Source: Silene latifolia (lineage: Eukaryota > Streptophyta > Magnoliopsida > Caryophyllales > Caryophyllaceae). Taken from it: a stretch of DNA of 64,000 nucleotides. Positions 31,334-42,364 of the stretch are shown here, one piece after another. Position 1 is the first letter of the stretch, and each line of letters starts with the position of its first letter. Location of the stretch: assembly GCF_048544455.1 (NCBI RefSeq), contig NC_133536.1, positions 164,968,825 through 165,032,824 on the forward strand, in the 5' to 3' direction. The notes beneath the pieces are model-generated. The model ran no database searches, was not told the origin of the DNA, and saw only the letters and a list, made by a program, of their open reading frames with translations. A program made the translations under genes and the position numbers.

Positions 31334-32252
31334 TCATAACCGGTTAAACTCCATTGCACTCGTCTTTCTTGCAGACCCATAAACCAACATCGTTTCTAAT
31401 AATTTATTAGAGAATCGGTTATATTCCATTGCACTCGTCTTTCTTGCTGACCCATAGACCAACATCGTTTCTAACAATTTCAGAAGTACAATGCTTACAA
31501 CTATCGTAAAACCACTTACCAGTTGTGTCCATATCATACATAATAATTGCAAGAGTAACAATCTGTCAGCCTACACTTCAATCAGTATGCATATTGAAAT
31601 AGAAATATACAATAGTGTGTTATGATCAGTAAAACTAAATAGCATTTGTTCCAAATAAAAACATTACCTTTTGACAACACTTGATTTCACTGATTGTACA
31701 TAAATTTTCCCCCCAAAGAGTATTTTGGAACTCACATGAAATATGAGTTATAATGTTTGAATCTTTGGGTTCTTTACTCGAAGGAAGTCTGTATTGTAAT
31801 AGTAAGAGTCAAATGATGCCAAAGGATAAGTAATATTTCGATATGCAAGATACGCAAAATGTAAATAATTGAGACAGTAGTGTTTTACTTTGCATAGAAT
31901 AAGTCGACCTTCGTCCAGTATAGCAGGGTTGAAATCGAAGAGAGCAGCATGTCATGTAGTCGTCACTCGTCACTCTGACTTCGAGCACCTGTATATACCA
32001 AATTTTGTTAGTGTTTTCTACGGACAAAATGTTTAGGAAAATGAAATTATATGACTTTTAATATGTACTCAGTAACTGATAAGGAATATTAGTATTTAAT
32101 ACCTTCTCATTTGGAACTTTAAACACACACAATGACAGTAATGGCAGTATTACTGGTTCCATGACGTCTTGTTTTAGACTCGGAGTAACTCTTTCTTTCC
32201 CATAAATGCACAACGCGTACACCGACTTTGCCATTAGCATGTTCGCTTTCAA
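31334..32252 (-). pseudogene. Possible RPA70-like (OB-fold) gene relic
   Basis: On the minus strand one frame near 31525-31420 reads MDTTGKWFYDSCKHC and then NDVGLWVSKKDECNG. This resembles the C-terminal zinc-binding OB fold of replication protein A large-subunit-like proteins, which bind single-stranded DNA. The segment RNDVGLWV.KKDECNG is duplicated in tandem (unit about 75 bp, 31345-31480), with stops between. Upstream, 32058-32252 encodes MAKSVYALCIYGKERVTPSL, ending in a GAAG/GTATTA donor-like site, and may be another exon. The region is broken and the assignment tentative; Helitron-captured RPA is an alternative source. Confidence 0.3.
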
Positions 32253-32262
32253 GTTGTGTTCT

Positions 32263-32299
32263 AGATTTTTTTTTTTTTTTTTGATTTTTTTGGGTACAT
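32263..32299 (-). mobile_element. 37-bp retroposed tail with TSD
   Basis: A T16 run followed by GATTTTTTTGGGTACAT, flanked by exact 11-bp repeats AGTTGTGTTCT (32252-32262 and 32300-32310). It reads as the poly(A) end and last bases of a LINE or SINE transcript inserted on the minus strand and truncated almost completely. Confidence 0.65.
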
Positions 32300-32310
32300 A
32301 GTTGTGTTCT

Positions 32311-33999
32311 GCATTTGTGAAATTTTAATGTATGATAGTGTTAGAATTGCAGGGATGGTGGCATAAGTAATTTATAGTTTTTTCTTCATTCTTTTAATTT
32401 GTGCATGGTTTTAGGAAGTACTCCGTATTTTAGGATGTAAATCTCGAAATTAGCGAGAAAAAATTGAAAAATACTAAATCATTGAAAATATCTCCGCAAA
32501 TTGTTTGGAAAAGATAACCTATAATGGGGATGGGGTTAGTATATATGGAATATTCTATGCACATTAATTATTCCATGCTATTTTTTATAGCGTTTTTGGC
32601 AGCTGCATTCGAGAAATATATGATGATATGATGATATGATATGATGATATATAATGAGTTTATGTGTAATTTTTTTGAGTTTTCTTAATTTATTTTTTTA
32701 TTTTATTTTTTTATGCTTAAGTGGGTGAGTTAAGAAATTTTATGATATAGCTCGGATTCTGTAAAACAAAACTCGAAAAAATTAATATAAAGCTCAGATT
32801 CTACACCGGTAGCTATACTACAACTAGTTGTATAATTTATTAACCGCAAAAGGCTGAGATACGCTTTGATTATTTTGAGTTTTGCATCATATTTGAGTTG
32901 TCCAATTTCTCTCTCAAATAGTTGGGAGAATAGAAAATTAAACAAAACGGAACTTCTCTTTTTGAATGTAATTATTCAAATCAATGTAAATGACTAAGGC
33001 TCTGTTTGATAAATGACATATTGGCCAAATTTCAGCATATTGGAGAAGTTTAGCATGTTTGACTTGCGAATATGCTATTTAGAGCGTTTGGTTAATGGCA
33101 TATTGAAATAGCATATTGGGGTCCAATATGCTATTTTGCAATATACTGCTCCTACTAGCATATTTAGCGGATTAGAAAGAAAAAATATTGTCTTATTTAC
33201 CCCCTTAAAAAATACTAACCTTCCTTTTATATATTTAATAAATAATTTAATTATATCCTTATTTGTCATTTTACAAAGAATCTAAACAATCTGCTAATCT
33301 AAAACTGTCAATTACCAAACACCTCTAAAACAATTCTGCTAAATAAATCTGTTAGTCAAACCCGCTAAATCATTATGCTAGTCAAATCTGCTTTCTAAAT
33401 CTGCTTCTGCTAATATTAATATGAGTTTCGAGTCATTTTTTGGAATTGTGCGTCAACTTTTTTTGTTAACATTCATTATATTTTCTATTGGAATGTAATA
33501 ATTCAAAGTATTATTTATAAATAAAGAATTAGTGAAAAAACTCCTTAATATGAGAGTATATTAATGAGAAAATAGATATTTTTTTTATTTTAGTCAACCG
33601 ATTTACTTAGTACTCCGTATCATTTCACATGTATTCATGTTCGGGTATCTTTCAGGTAGATTGAATTCGGTTTAGTTTTGGTTTGATTCAGATTGAATCG
33701 AGTTTCAATAGGGTAGATATCTTCGGTCAGTTTTTACTTTTTGCATCTAGTTTAATTTTACAAGATCTAGGTAGTTTGGCCAATTATTTTCTCATATTTG
33801 TATATAAAAATCTACTACTCGTAAAAAAAAATTAATTAAGAAAAAAAACTTGGCGTGCAAGATTGTCCCCCATTGAAATCTTGTCTACGTAATAAAATTG
33901 TAAGATAACACAAGTGGATAAGTTTCTTATGGATAAGAAGGACACCACATTCTTCTTTGTCTTTTTGTTTTCTTTATATTACAATTCATTAATTAATTA
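32311..33999. other. Intergenic AT-rich DNA upstream of the OXS3-like gene
   Basis: No gene. TACTCCGTA occurs at 32419 and 33611. At 33000-33420 a stretch beginning GGCTCTGTTTGATAAATGAC and rich in 'gcatatt' words resembles the end of a hAT-type MITE, but no matching second end was found. Dinucleotide-like (ATGATATG)n text lies at 32620-32650. Confidence 0.4.
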
Positions 34000-34216
34000 A
34001 TTAAAAATCAAATCATTTGTAAATATTTTTTATCCACACCCTATAATTAGCAGCCATCTCCTTCTTCATCCTTTCTTTCTCCTCTCCTCCACTTTATCTC
34101 TCTAATTCCAATTCACTCTAACAAAATTAATTCAAATCCAAACTTACATAATATGAGCATTTTCCAATTCGTGCAATAAAATCCAATTAAAAAGTTAATA
34201 ATAATAGTAACTAATA
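34000..34216 (+). promoter_or_regulatory. Core promoter and 5' UTR of the OXS3-like gene
   Basis: A TATA-like CCTATAATTA lies at about 34041-34050, followed by a pyrimidine-rich patch (CTCCTTCTTCATCCTTTCTT, 34059-34100), common around plant transcription starts, and an A-rich leader up to the ATG at 34217. This is inferred from composition only. Confidence 0.4.
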
Positions 34217-36160
34217 ATGTCTATAATGTTGGATAATAATCATATGATAGAGCAACCAATCTCTCGTGGGTTTTTGCATCAGAGTAACAATGGTGGGTTG
34301 GTGTTTGATCAATGCAATTCTTGTTCTTCATCTTCTTCAATTGGGATCAACAGTGATGATGATCTTCATAGAGATGATGATGATGATGTTGATGATGAAG
34401 TTGAGAGTAAATTGAAGATTTCCCCTTTTAATTCTGCTATTGAAGCTTTGGAACAAGCTTTATCAATTAGGTATTTTTTGTACATTTTTCATAGTTTTGC
34501 AACTTTGTGATACTTTAGTACTAGAATGTAGTGCAATCTGATGATAAAGTTTGTGATTTTGTGTTTGTTTTGTTTTAAAGTTTGTGACTTTGATTACAAT
34601 TTAGAAAACGATTTTGTTTGTTTCATGATGATTACTTTTTTTATTTATATACATTTAGATATGTAAGCTCCTACTCCCTCCGTCCAGATCACTTATTTAC
34701 CTTTTAATTCCGTATATATTGTGAGGGACATTTCAATCAAAGCTACGTAAATGATTGAGATCAAAGGAGAATATGAGATTGAAGTGGAATAGTGTGAATC
34801 ATGTATCGCATAATGAAAGATCACAAATACGTGTGTAAGGCGGTGTTACTCAAGTATATTGTAAAACGGATCTATTCAAAAAGGTATAATTGTTTTGAGA
34901 TCTTATTTGAAAGTGTAAGAGAAATCTTGATTTTCTGGACGAGATTGCGTGGTTGATCTAGCTTAACCATATGTATCACGTTCGAGTCTCTGAGGAAGCA
35001 GCATTGCTGAAACGTATAAACCAAACCACCTTTGTGATTCTAAAATGCTCAAATCCATTGACGAAACCAGAGAGTGTAAAGAGACGATAAATTTGTTAAA
35101 CTTGAGTTATGAACCCTTGATGCAATGTTTGGTGATTAGACTAATGGGTGCTTAATTGCTATCGAATTTTGATTGGATGTGTCTATTACGGAGTACTTGA
35201 TGCCGATAGATGTTACTGACTTGTAAATTAATTGCAGAATCCATATCTGTTTCTTTATTATGTTGAACTCTTCCATAGTATTTGTTAAGTTCATTTATTG
35301 TCATTGGAATCTGGACTGGTATCAGATCGTGGTGTAATCGTTGATGCAATTTGATTGCTTTTTTATTCGTGGAGAACAGAAAAGAGTAGAGATTCTAAGA
35401 ATCTTCCTTATAATTCAATATTTTTGATTGGTTTATGCGGCAAAAAGACGATAAATGGGATTTGTTTAATTCGTGTTTGCAACCATATGTGGTCACTAAA
35501 CCCTAGAACATGTATTAAAATGCTTTAGGAATCTGCCTTCTCAAGGAAATGTTTCGAAATGAATTAAAAAAAAAAAGACAAATTGAAGGGCTTTTTTTTT
35601 CCTCAGTTAAGACCTTAATCACTTAAATCATTTAAAGTTCGAGTGTTATTTTCTTGGATGAGAATATGCCTTCAATCTTTAGGATATATTCTTTAAATGT
35701 TCTCTTATGCGGAAGAAACTATTTTTTAATCTTCAGGAGAGGAATATCCAACTTCTACAATGGCAAATCAAAGTCGTTCACCAGTCTGGCTGACACCTCA
35801 ACTTCGTCTGTCAAAGATCTAACAAAACCCGAGAATGCTTATAGTCGGAAACGCAAAAGACTGCTTGCTTACGGTCTTCTTTATGATAAGGGTAGAACCT
35901 CAACCCTCAAAAGTCCGAGACTCGGAATATCGAAAAAGTCAAATAATGCCAGTCGAAACACATTGGCCTTTGCGGTGGCTATAAAAAATTGTGAAGGTGA
36001 TGACTCGAGAATCCCGTCCCTTTCCCCTCACTCATCTCCAATTCATCCCCCACCTTGGAGGCCATTCTCTCTGGTCGATTTGCAGCACTGTGTTGTGAGG
36101 GCAAGTGCTTTGAACACTAATTTGATGGGGAAACGGACTAGAAACGATGAAATATCATAA
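34217..36160 (+). CDS. OXS3-like protein (oxidative stress 3 family), two exons
   Basis: Exon 1 is 34217-34470, intron 34471-35736 (GT...AG, donor AG/GTATTT, acceptor TTCAG/GAGAGG), exon 2 35737-36160. The joined frame gives 225 residues without a stop. The N-terminus has a Ser-rich run and an acidic run (DDDDDVDDE, about 56-64), then FNSAIEALEQALSIRRGISN, NFYNGKSKSFTSLAD and VKDLTKPENAYSRKRK (about 73-130): the conserved core of the plant OXIDATIVE STRESS 3 / OXS3-like family. These are small nuclear proteins linked to metal and oxidative stress tolerance and chromatin. RKRKR is a plausible nuclear signal. The second ATG (34226) could also start. This is the only apparently intact host gene in the window. 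Confidence 0.85.
34674..34771. mobile_element. Stowaway-like MITE in the OXS3-like intron
   Basis: The left end CTCCCTCCGTCCAGATCACT and the complement of the right end (TTCTCCTTTGATCTCAATCA) are similar and flanked by TA. Its ends are diverged, so it is an old insertion of about 98 bp in the intron. Confidence 0.45.
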
Positions 36161-36497
36161 CTGATTAATGTGGACAATTAGACATAACATTTTGATGTAG
36201 GGAGTTTATTGTTTGTATAGTAGGCATAGTTCGACCACTTGTACATCTTTGTTGGATTTATGCTTACTGAATTATCGTGGTTGCTGCTAACAGTGAACTG
36301 TGCTTGTAATATCCGCCAGTAATGTGAGATTTTGCTTATATCATATACGGCGTATTATTTTTGTGTTGAATGACTTGCAACATGATGTGTACAGTACATT
36401 TGTTTTAACCATTAGACTAGGCCTCTTGCACCTCAAAAAAAAAATTATTAGGATGAGCAAGTGCTCTTGAGTCCTTCACATTAGTGTCACAGCATTG
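36161..36497 (+). other. 3' UTR and downstream flank of the OXS3-like gene
   Basis: Non-coding AT-rich sequence between the stop codon and LINE-2. No exact AATAAA was seen close to the stop; the poly(A) site is not assignable. Confidence 0.4.
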
Positions 36498-36513
36498 TTA
36501 CAATTCTTTTTTT
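36498..36513. repeat. LINE-2 target-site duplication, left copy
   Basis: TTACAATTCTTTTTTT, repeated at 41433-41448. Its end merges with the T run of the LINE tail, so the exact border is uncertain by a few bases. Confidence 0.85.
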
Positions 36514-36631
36514 TTTGGTGAAAATGTAAGTAGTATTAAGCTCAATCCCAAAAAGGGAAAATCACCATATTACAACCTATGCAATAACATATTCCAGCCT
36601 ACCAACAGAAAGGTAAACAACATCAGTACTA

Positions 36632-39600
36632 CTAGAATATCAACTCACGCCCTCTACACCAGTTTCTATCAATTTGAGACATGTTGTGAAACTTATATTT
36701 TTGAATTGCCAATCTACCATCCTCTTGAACAGCTTTCAGGATAGCTTTTGGATGGATAACCCGGTATTCCAGCCTGCATATGTTTCTAGCATACCAGACA
36801 TGATATTGCGTAGCCACCACCAAGGAGCATACCAACTTCCTGATGAAACCAGAATATTGCCTGTTTTTCAACATCTCCCCAGCATTGCCAAACCTAACTC
36901 CTCTCAAATTTAACCAGCTATGAATTCTTGAATAACAGAGACACGTAAACCTGCATTTTTTAAACAGATGTTCATGGTCTTCATTCTGCTCTCCGCATAA
37001 AAAAGAGACTGTCTGAGTTGTAATACCCATCTTGCATAGCCTATCCAGAGTAGGAAGTCTACTATGTTGAATAAGCCAAGCATTGAAACAGTGTTTTGGA
37101 GTATTGATCCTATTCCAGACAATATTATACCAGTTAACTTTTGGCCAAGACCCCTGCCTAAGCCAATCATAACCATCAGCAATCGTGTACTTCCCACTTT
37201 TACCCAGCCATTTGCCATCAACATAACCTCCCATCAACTTATCCTTGACAGCACACACCTGTCTCCAGGCCCAGGAACTATTTAAGCTAGGTTGGTAAGT
37301 AGCCCAGTCCTGTCCTTTTAGATAAATTTTATCTATCCATTTTATCCACAAGATGTCCTTCTTGGCAACAATCCACCACACCAATTTCCCCACGGCAGCA
37401 ATGTTCCAAACTCTACTATCACATATTTCCAGACCCCCTGCTTCTAAAGGCAAGCAAAAAACTTTCCAAGAAACAAGAGGAGCCTTGGAATAGCTGTCAG
37501 TCCCTTCCCAAAGGAAGTTTCTGCAAAGTGCCTAGATCCTATCCATTACTCCTGCGGGTAGAACAAAAATTTGAGCCCAGTAGTTATGCAAAGTTGCCAA
37601 TACTGATTTCACCAGTACAAGTCTACCCATATAAGAGATTCTCTTCTTATTCCAACCTTTAATTCTTTGAGTCATCTTATCCACTAGCATGGCACAGTCA
37701 ACCTTAGATAATTTCTTGTGAGAGATGTTCACACCCAAGTATTTGAAAGGCAAATTGCCTTTTTTAAAACCAGTCTTCCTTAAAACAATGTCCTCCACCT
37801 CAGAGTGCACTCCATTAAACATGATATCCGTCTTATCAGAATTGATATGTCAGCCACTAGCTTTAGTAAAGCAGTCAAAAGCTTCAACAAGGGTGAAGAT
37901 TGAGGGAAGGTTCCCTTTGCATAACAGAAGCAAGTCGTCAGCAAACATCAAATGAGTAAGCTTTAGACCCCTGCACAGTGGGTGGTACGTGAATCTAGGA
38001 CTGTTGCAACCAGTAGCAAGTAATCTGCTCAAATATTCCATGCAAAGGGTGAAGAGGAGGGGGGAAAGGGGGTCCCCCTGCCTTAAGCCCCGTTGTCCTT
38101 TGAAAAAACCATGAGTATTACCATTGAGGGCAATGGAATAGGTAGTGGTTGTTACACATTGCATTACCAATTGAGTGAAATTTGGAGGAAAATTAAGGGC
38201 CACCATCATCTGTAGCACAAATTTCCATTCAATGGAATCATATGCTTTCCACAAATCCACCTTCAACATACATCTAGGAGAGGCACTTGCCCTCTTATAA
38301 AGTCTAACCAAGTCTTGACTTATCAGGATGTTGCCCATTATGCTACGCCCTTTGATAAAAGCTGCCTGGGAAGGACTGATAATCTTTGGAAGGACAGTAG
38401 CTAGCCTATCACAGAGGACCTTAGAAAGGACTTTGTACAATGTGTTACAACAGGCTATAGGCCTGAACTCTTTCACTGAGAAGGGATTCTGGACTTTTGG
38501 AATCAAAACCAAGGTAGTACTATTCAGTTGCTTCAACATCTGGCCATCTCTAAAAAAATCAATGACTGCCTCACAAATATCATCACCTATTATATCCCAT
38601 CCAGCTTTAAAAAAACAGCTAGAATATCCATCAGGGCCAGGACTTTTAACATCAGGAATGGAAGACATTATGCACTTAATCTCTTCTTTAGTCGGTTCTC
38701 TGTTGATGGCAGTCCAATCCTCACTAGACAGGCAAACTCCACTAGTCACAATATTGGGGTAAATATCAGCAGTACTTCCATTACTCCCTAGCAGGTCCTG
38801 ATAATAGTCAACAAAAGCCTGCATTATAGTTGCAGGAGTTTTGCATATATCCCCATTTTTATCCTGAATGTGCATCACCTTATTGCTAAGCTGACGTTGT
38901 TTAATAGCCCTATGAAACAGAGTAGTGTTAGCATCACCCTCTTGAGCCCAATCACACTTTGCCTTTTACTTCAGAAACTCCAGTTTAGCTTTGTGTAACA
39001 TCTGAAAGCTACCCCTGAGATTATATTCATTATCCATAAGTGTTCTATTAGTAGGATCCATCTGAAGTTCCTTTTGAGCATGCAATAGAAGTTCATAGGC
39101 AATCTCAGAATTCTTTTCCACATCTGAAAACAAATCCTTATTCAAATTCTTGAGACTATTCTTGAGTAACTTCAATTTCCTCACCACCTTATACATCAGA
39201 GTACCCTGAATATCATGCTTCCAACCAGCCTCAACAACATTCTTAAACTCAGAAACTCCAGTCCACATATTGAAAAATTTAAAAGGTCTTTTCCTGTGCA
39301 TTCTGGTATCACCACACTGAATGAAAAAAGGGCAATGATCATAGTCACCCTCAGGAGCATAATAAGCATAGTGATCAGGCCAATTTTTGATCCATTCATC
39401 ATTGACCAGGACCCTATCTATCCTACTAAAGACCCTAGTAGAGCTAGGTTGCTTGTTATTCCAAGTAAAAAAGGACCCCGTACTTTTCATATCCTGTAGT
39501 CCACAGGTATCAATGGTATGCTGAAATGGAATAATCTCAATATCCCTAACAGGTAAGCCAATTTTCTCATCCAAATGTAAAACATTATTAAAATCACCTA

Positions 39601-40009
39601 AAACAATCCAAGGATCCCCCACAGTCAATCTGATCAGAGCATCCCAGAGAGGCACTCTCTCTTCAACTTTATTAAAACCATAAACATAAGTAACAAAAAA
39701 GGAAACATTAGTAACAATATCCTTGACCTTGATATGAATATATTGGGCATCCATATCAAGGACATCCACATCATATCTCTCCACCTTCCAAAGTAACCAA
39801 ATTCGTCCACCACCATGAAACTGATGATTAGTAGTATAGTTCCAACCAGTACATAAATTGTCCACTACCTTTTTTAGAGAACCAGGTTTAACCCTGGTCT
39901 CAAGGAGCCCAAATAGGTCCACATTGGCTTGATGTAGACACCACTGAATATCTTTCTGTTTAGTCAGACTATTCAGGCCCCTAATGTTCCATACTCCAAA
40001 GCTACCCAT
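36632..40009 (-). pseudogene. LINE-2 ORF2: endonuclease-reverse transcriptase (three stops)
   Basis: The ATG at 40009 opens MGSFGVWNIRGLNS, matching LINE-1 ORF2. The endonuclease has LLETRVKPGS, VLGDFNNVLHLDEK, SFFTWNNKQ and YDHCPFF. The RT has SPGPDGYSSCFFK, FRPIACCN, GLRQGDPLSP and FADD (complement near 37940-37952). A zf-RVT region (SFLCGEQNEDHEHLFKKC) precedes the end WCRGRELIF at 36632. One frame is kept throughout but broken by TAA at 38966 (after LEFLK), TGA at 37850 (after ASG) and TAG at 37532 (after MDRI). The first and third look like CAA and CAG changed by C to T. No RNase H domain is present, unlike LINE-3. Confidence 0.9.
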
Positions 40010-41423
40010 GAGAGGCAACAGCCTCCCCTCCTCCTCCTTTATCAACCATTTGTGAAGTACTAGCCATTTCTTCATTAAAGTTTACCACAAATGCACCTTC
40101 CTTTATCCCTGGTATCCTTGATTCATGCCTAGTTATCCTGGTTAAAATCCTTGCTGGAGTCAAGATATCATTGCTAGAAGTGTTCACAGGTGTAACAGTA
40201 GGAGTTATCAATATCCCCTTACCAGAATTCTGCACCCTGTTCCCAATCCCAGCACCACCAGTCTGTGAAGAACCTGCAACACCCTGTTGTAAAGATGAGA
40301 AATTAGCTGTATCAACAGTAGTGACTACAGGTGCTCTCCTCTGCCAAACCTGTTTTGGTGGCCCCTGTGGAGCATACTGGTTAGGCCTTCTACCCCAACC
40401 AGTGCCACTCCTACACTGTTTATCCTTATGGCCAATCCCTTTGCACTTAGTATAGGTGACCGGTAACCAATCATACTCCACCAGCACCGTCACAGTCTGC
40501 CCCAATTCATCCAGAAACGTAATTTTCTCAGGGAAATGTTGGTCAATACCTACCTCTACCATAACCCTAGCAAACCCCAGAAGAGATTTGTCCAGAGTAA
40601 GGTCATCAACTCTGACAAATTTCCCAATTATCGTTGCCAACTTTTCCAAACACTTAGTTCCCCAGAATTTTAAATCTAAACCCATCAATTTCACCCAGAT
40701 AGGAACTGTTTTAACTGAGACTTTAGTAATCTTAGTATTAGGCTCCCAAGGGCGAACAATTACAGGCTTACCATCAAATAGAAACATCCCCTTTTCCAAA
40801 ACTAACTTCCTGTGTTCCATTGTTGCAAACCGCACCACAAACAGTCCATTTGGTAAGAACGCAACCTTAGCAATCTCATAATCCTTCCATTCCCTCCTAA
40901 GGTAACCTTCCAAAGCCCTCCATGGTGGGTTTGCCCCCATTACATACCCATAAATCGCATAGGACCAGTATTCTATTTCCTCCTGAACATCATCAATAGT
41001 AAGTTTGAGCATATTACCTTCCAAAGCCTCTACAGTCGAAGGTTGCTGCACAGCGTTACTTTCCTTTGAAGCCTCCCCTTCCTTCATCGTATGCACTCCC
41101 TCTGATTCCTTAACCACTTCCAGCGTCACAGACTCAGTAACAGGAATCGATACAGGTATCACAATTCCAGCACTGCGTAACATCGACGCAACTTCCGCTC
41201 TGATTGTAGCAACTTCCGTTTCCCGATCAATTGTTAAATTCATGTTGTTACTAGTAATATTTGGCGTAGTAGTATCAGATTTTTTGGATTTTTCAGTATT
41301 AATTGATTGAATATTATTATTATTAATTTGTTTAGATTGTGCAGTTGTAGATGAATTAGGTTTAGTGGTTTTATTCTTCGCCATTGCAGAAGAAACGTTA
41401 ATCGCAATCGCCTTCACTCTCAT
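40002..41423 (-). CDS. LINE-2 ORF1: DUF4283/zinc-knuckle RNA-binding protein
   Basis: Open for 473 codons from 41423, but the ATG at 41384 (MAKNKTTKPNSS) aligns with the LINE-1 start (MAAKKRS) and leaves a normal 5' UTR, so it is preferred (460 codons). A Ser/Thr/Asn-rich N-terminus precedes DUF4283 (YWSYAIYGYVMGANPPW to FARVMVEV), then a knuckle reading YTKCKGIGHKDKQC in which the first Cys of CxxCx4Hx4C is Tyr. The stop overlaps the ORF2 ATG by 8 nt (ATGGGTAG). Confidence 0.88.
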   Translation of the reverse strand: MRVKAIAINVSSAMAKNKTTKPNSSTTAQSKQINNNNIQSINTEKSKKSDTTTPNITSNNMNLTIDRETEVATIRAEVASMLRSAGIVIPVSIPVTESVTLEVVKESEGVHTMKEGEASKESNAVQQPSTVEALEGNMLKLTIDDVQEEIEYWSYAIYGYVMGANPPWRALEGYLRREWKDYEIAKVAFLPNGLFVVRFATMEHRKLVLEKGMFLFDGKPVIVRPWEPNTKITKVSVKTVPIWVKLMGLDLKFWGTKCLEKLATIIGKFVRVDDLTLDKSLLGFARVMVEVGIDQHFPEKITFLDELGQTVTVLVEYDWLPVTYTKCKGIGHKDKQCRSGTGWGRRPNQYAPQGPPKQVWQRRAPVVTTVDTANFSSLQQGVAGSSQTGGAGIGNRVQNSGKGILITPTVTPVNTSSNDILTPARILTRITRHESRIPGIKEGAFVVNFNEEMASTSQMVDKGGGGEAVASHG

Positions 41424-41448
41424 ATGGTGTGATTACAATTCTTTTTTT

Positions 41449-42146
41449 GTTTGCTAGTAATTCTTACTATTTCTTAAGTTTGGTACTCTGTAATTTTCTT
41501 TAGAGGAAACGCAATCTCTGGATGTAGTATGTCGTATGTAGCGGATTTGGAGGAAAAAATATTAAAGAGTTGAGTTTACGAAATTGAATATCCAGAAGCC
41601 TACCACTGAGTCAAGGAAGGCCAAGTGATACGAGTAACTTATACGGAGTACACTGAAAAGTGTTAGGGTGGAAACACAAGTCCCATTTCGGTAGTGTCCA
41701 CCAACTCTATGTAGTAGGGGCCCAAGTAGAGGTATTAACGCTTCCGCACAACAAGCGGTATCTCACTTCCCCTCTGAAACCCTTGAATAGGGTAAAAGAA
41801 AACACACAAAAGACCAAGTCAGTTTAGTTAAGTTTATGTTTATTTTAAGTTGGTTCAATTAAGTTTAGTTTTTTTTTTTTTTTGGCAGCAGTAAAAAAAA
41901 AGTCATATTCTATAAATTTTAGTTTAGTTAAAACGAATTGTTAATCCCACGTTCATAAATCATATCCCAGCAAGAAGCCGAACTAGGCTGGGATAGCACG
42001 TTGAGAGAGCTTAGAAGTTCAAAGTCTCCTGCCGACCAATAGGGTTACTTAAGGCAGATAGATTTCCTTCAAAATGGCTTTAATGAGTTCATACTTTGCA
42101 CTTAATAGGCTCAGTTCAGAACTAACATGATAATCCAATCATAATA
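41449..42146. other. Intergenic DNA between LINE-2 and a Stowaway MITE
   Basis: No gene recognised. It contains TACTCCGTA (as complement) at 41642 and the micro-insertion at 41871-41920. The GC-richer text at 41680-41800 was not recognised. Confidence 0.4.
41871..41920 (-). mobile_element. 50-bp retroposed LINE tail with TSD
   Basis: T13 followed by GGCAGCAGTAAAAAAAAAGT and a short AT stretch, flanked by exact AGTTTAGTT (41862-41870, 41921-41929). The junction T-run/GGCA matches the complement of the 3' end of LINE-3 (GTTGCC then A-run, 45763-45774), suggesting an extremely 5'-truncated copy from that LINE lineage. Confidence 0.55.
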
Positions 42147-42364
42147 CTCCCTCCCAGTCAAAATAAACTTCCCTATTTCCTTTTCTGTCTATTCACAATA
42201 ACCTCCCTATTTCCTTTTTTGGTAAGTGTTTGTGTGGTCCAAATTTAATTGTATGGTGGGGTAGTGTATTTGTGTGGTTGAAATTTAATTATATGGTGGG
42301 GTAGTGTGTTTCCTTAATATTTGTGCCAAAATGAAATGGGAGGTTTATTGTGAATGGGAGGGAG
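42147..42364. mobile_element. Stowaway-like MITE
   Basis: 218 bp. Ends CTCCCTCCCAGTCAAAATAA and, complemented from the right, CTCCCTCCCATTCACAATAA; flanked by TA on both sides (42145-42146, 42365-42366). It carries an internal duplication of about 42 bp (AAATTTAATTGTATGGTGGG and AAATTTAATTATATGGTGGG). Confidence 0.88.

Larger units (their letters stand above)
36514..41432 (-). mobile_element. LINE-2: full-length L1-type retrotransposon
   Basis: About 4.9 kb, minus strand, same family type and orientation as LINE-1: ORF1 (40002-41423), ORF2 (36632-40009), short 3' UTR, poly(A) seen as T at 36507-36516. Complete 5' end and 16-bp TSD. It lies about 340 bp downstream of the OXS3-like gene, opposite in strand. 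ORF2 has three in-frame stops but the frame is otherwise open throughout, so the copy is younger or less decayed than LINE-1. Confidence 0.92.

Noticed and set aside
33000-33425. Complete hAT-type MITE starting GGCTCTGTTTG
   Set aside because: Only one plausible end was seen and no TSD, so it is mentioned only as a possible fragment.
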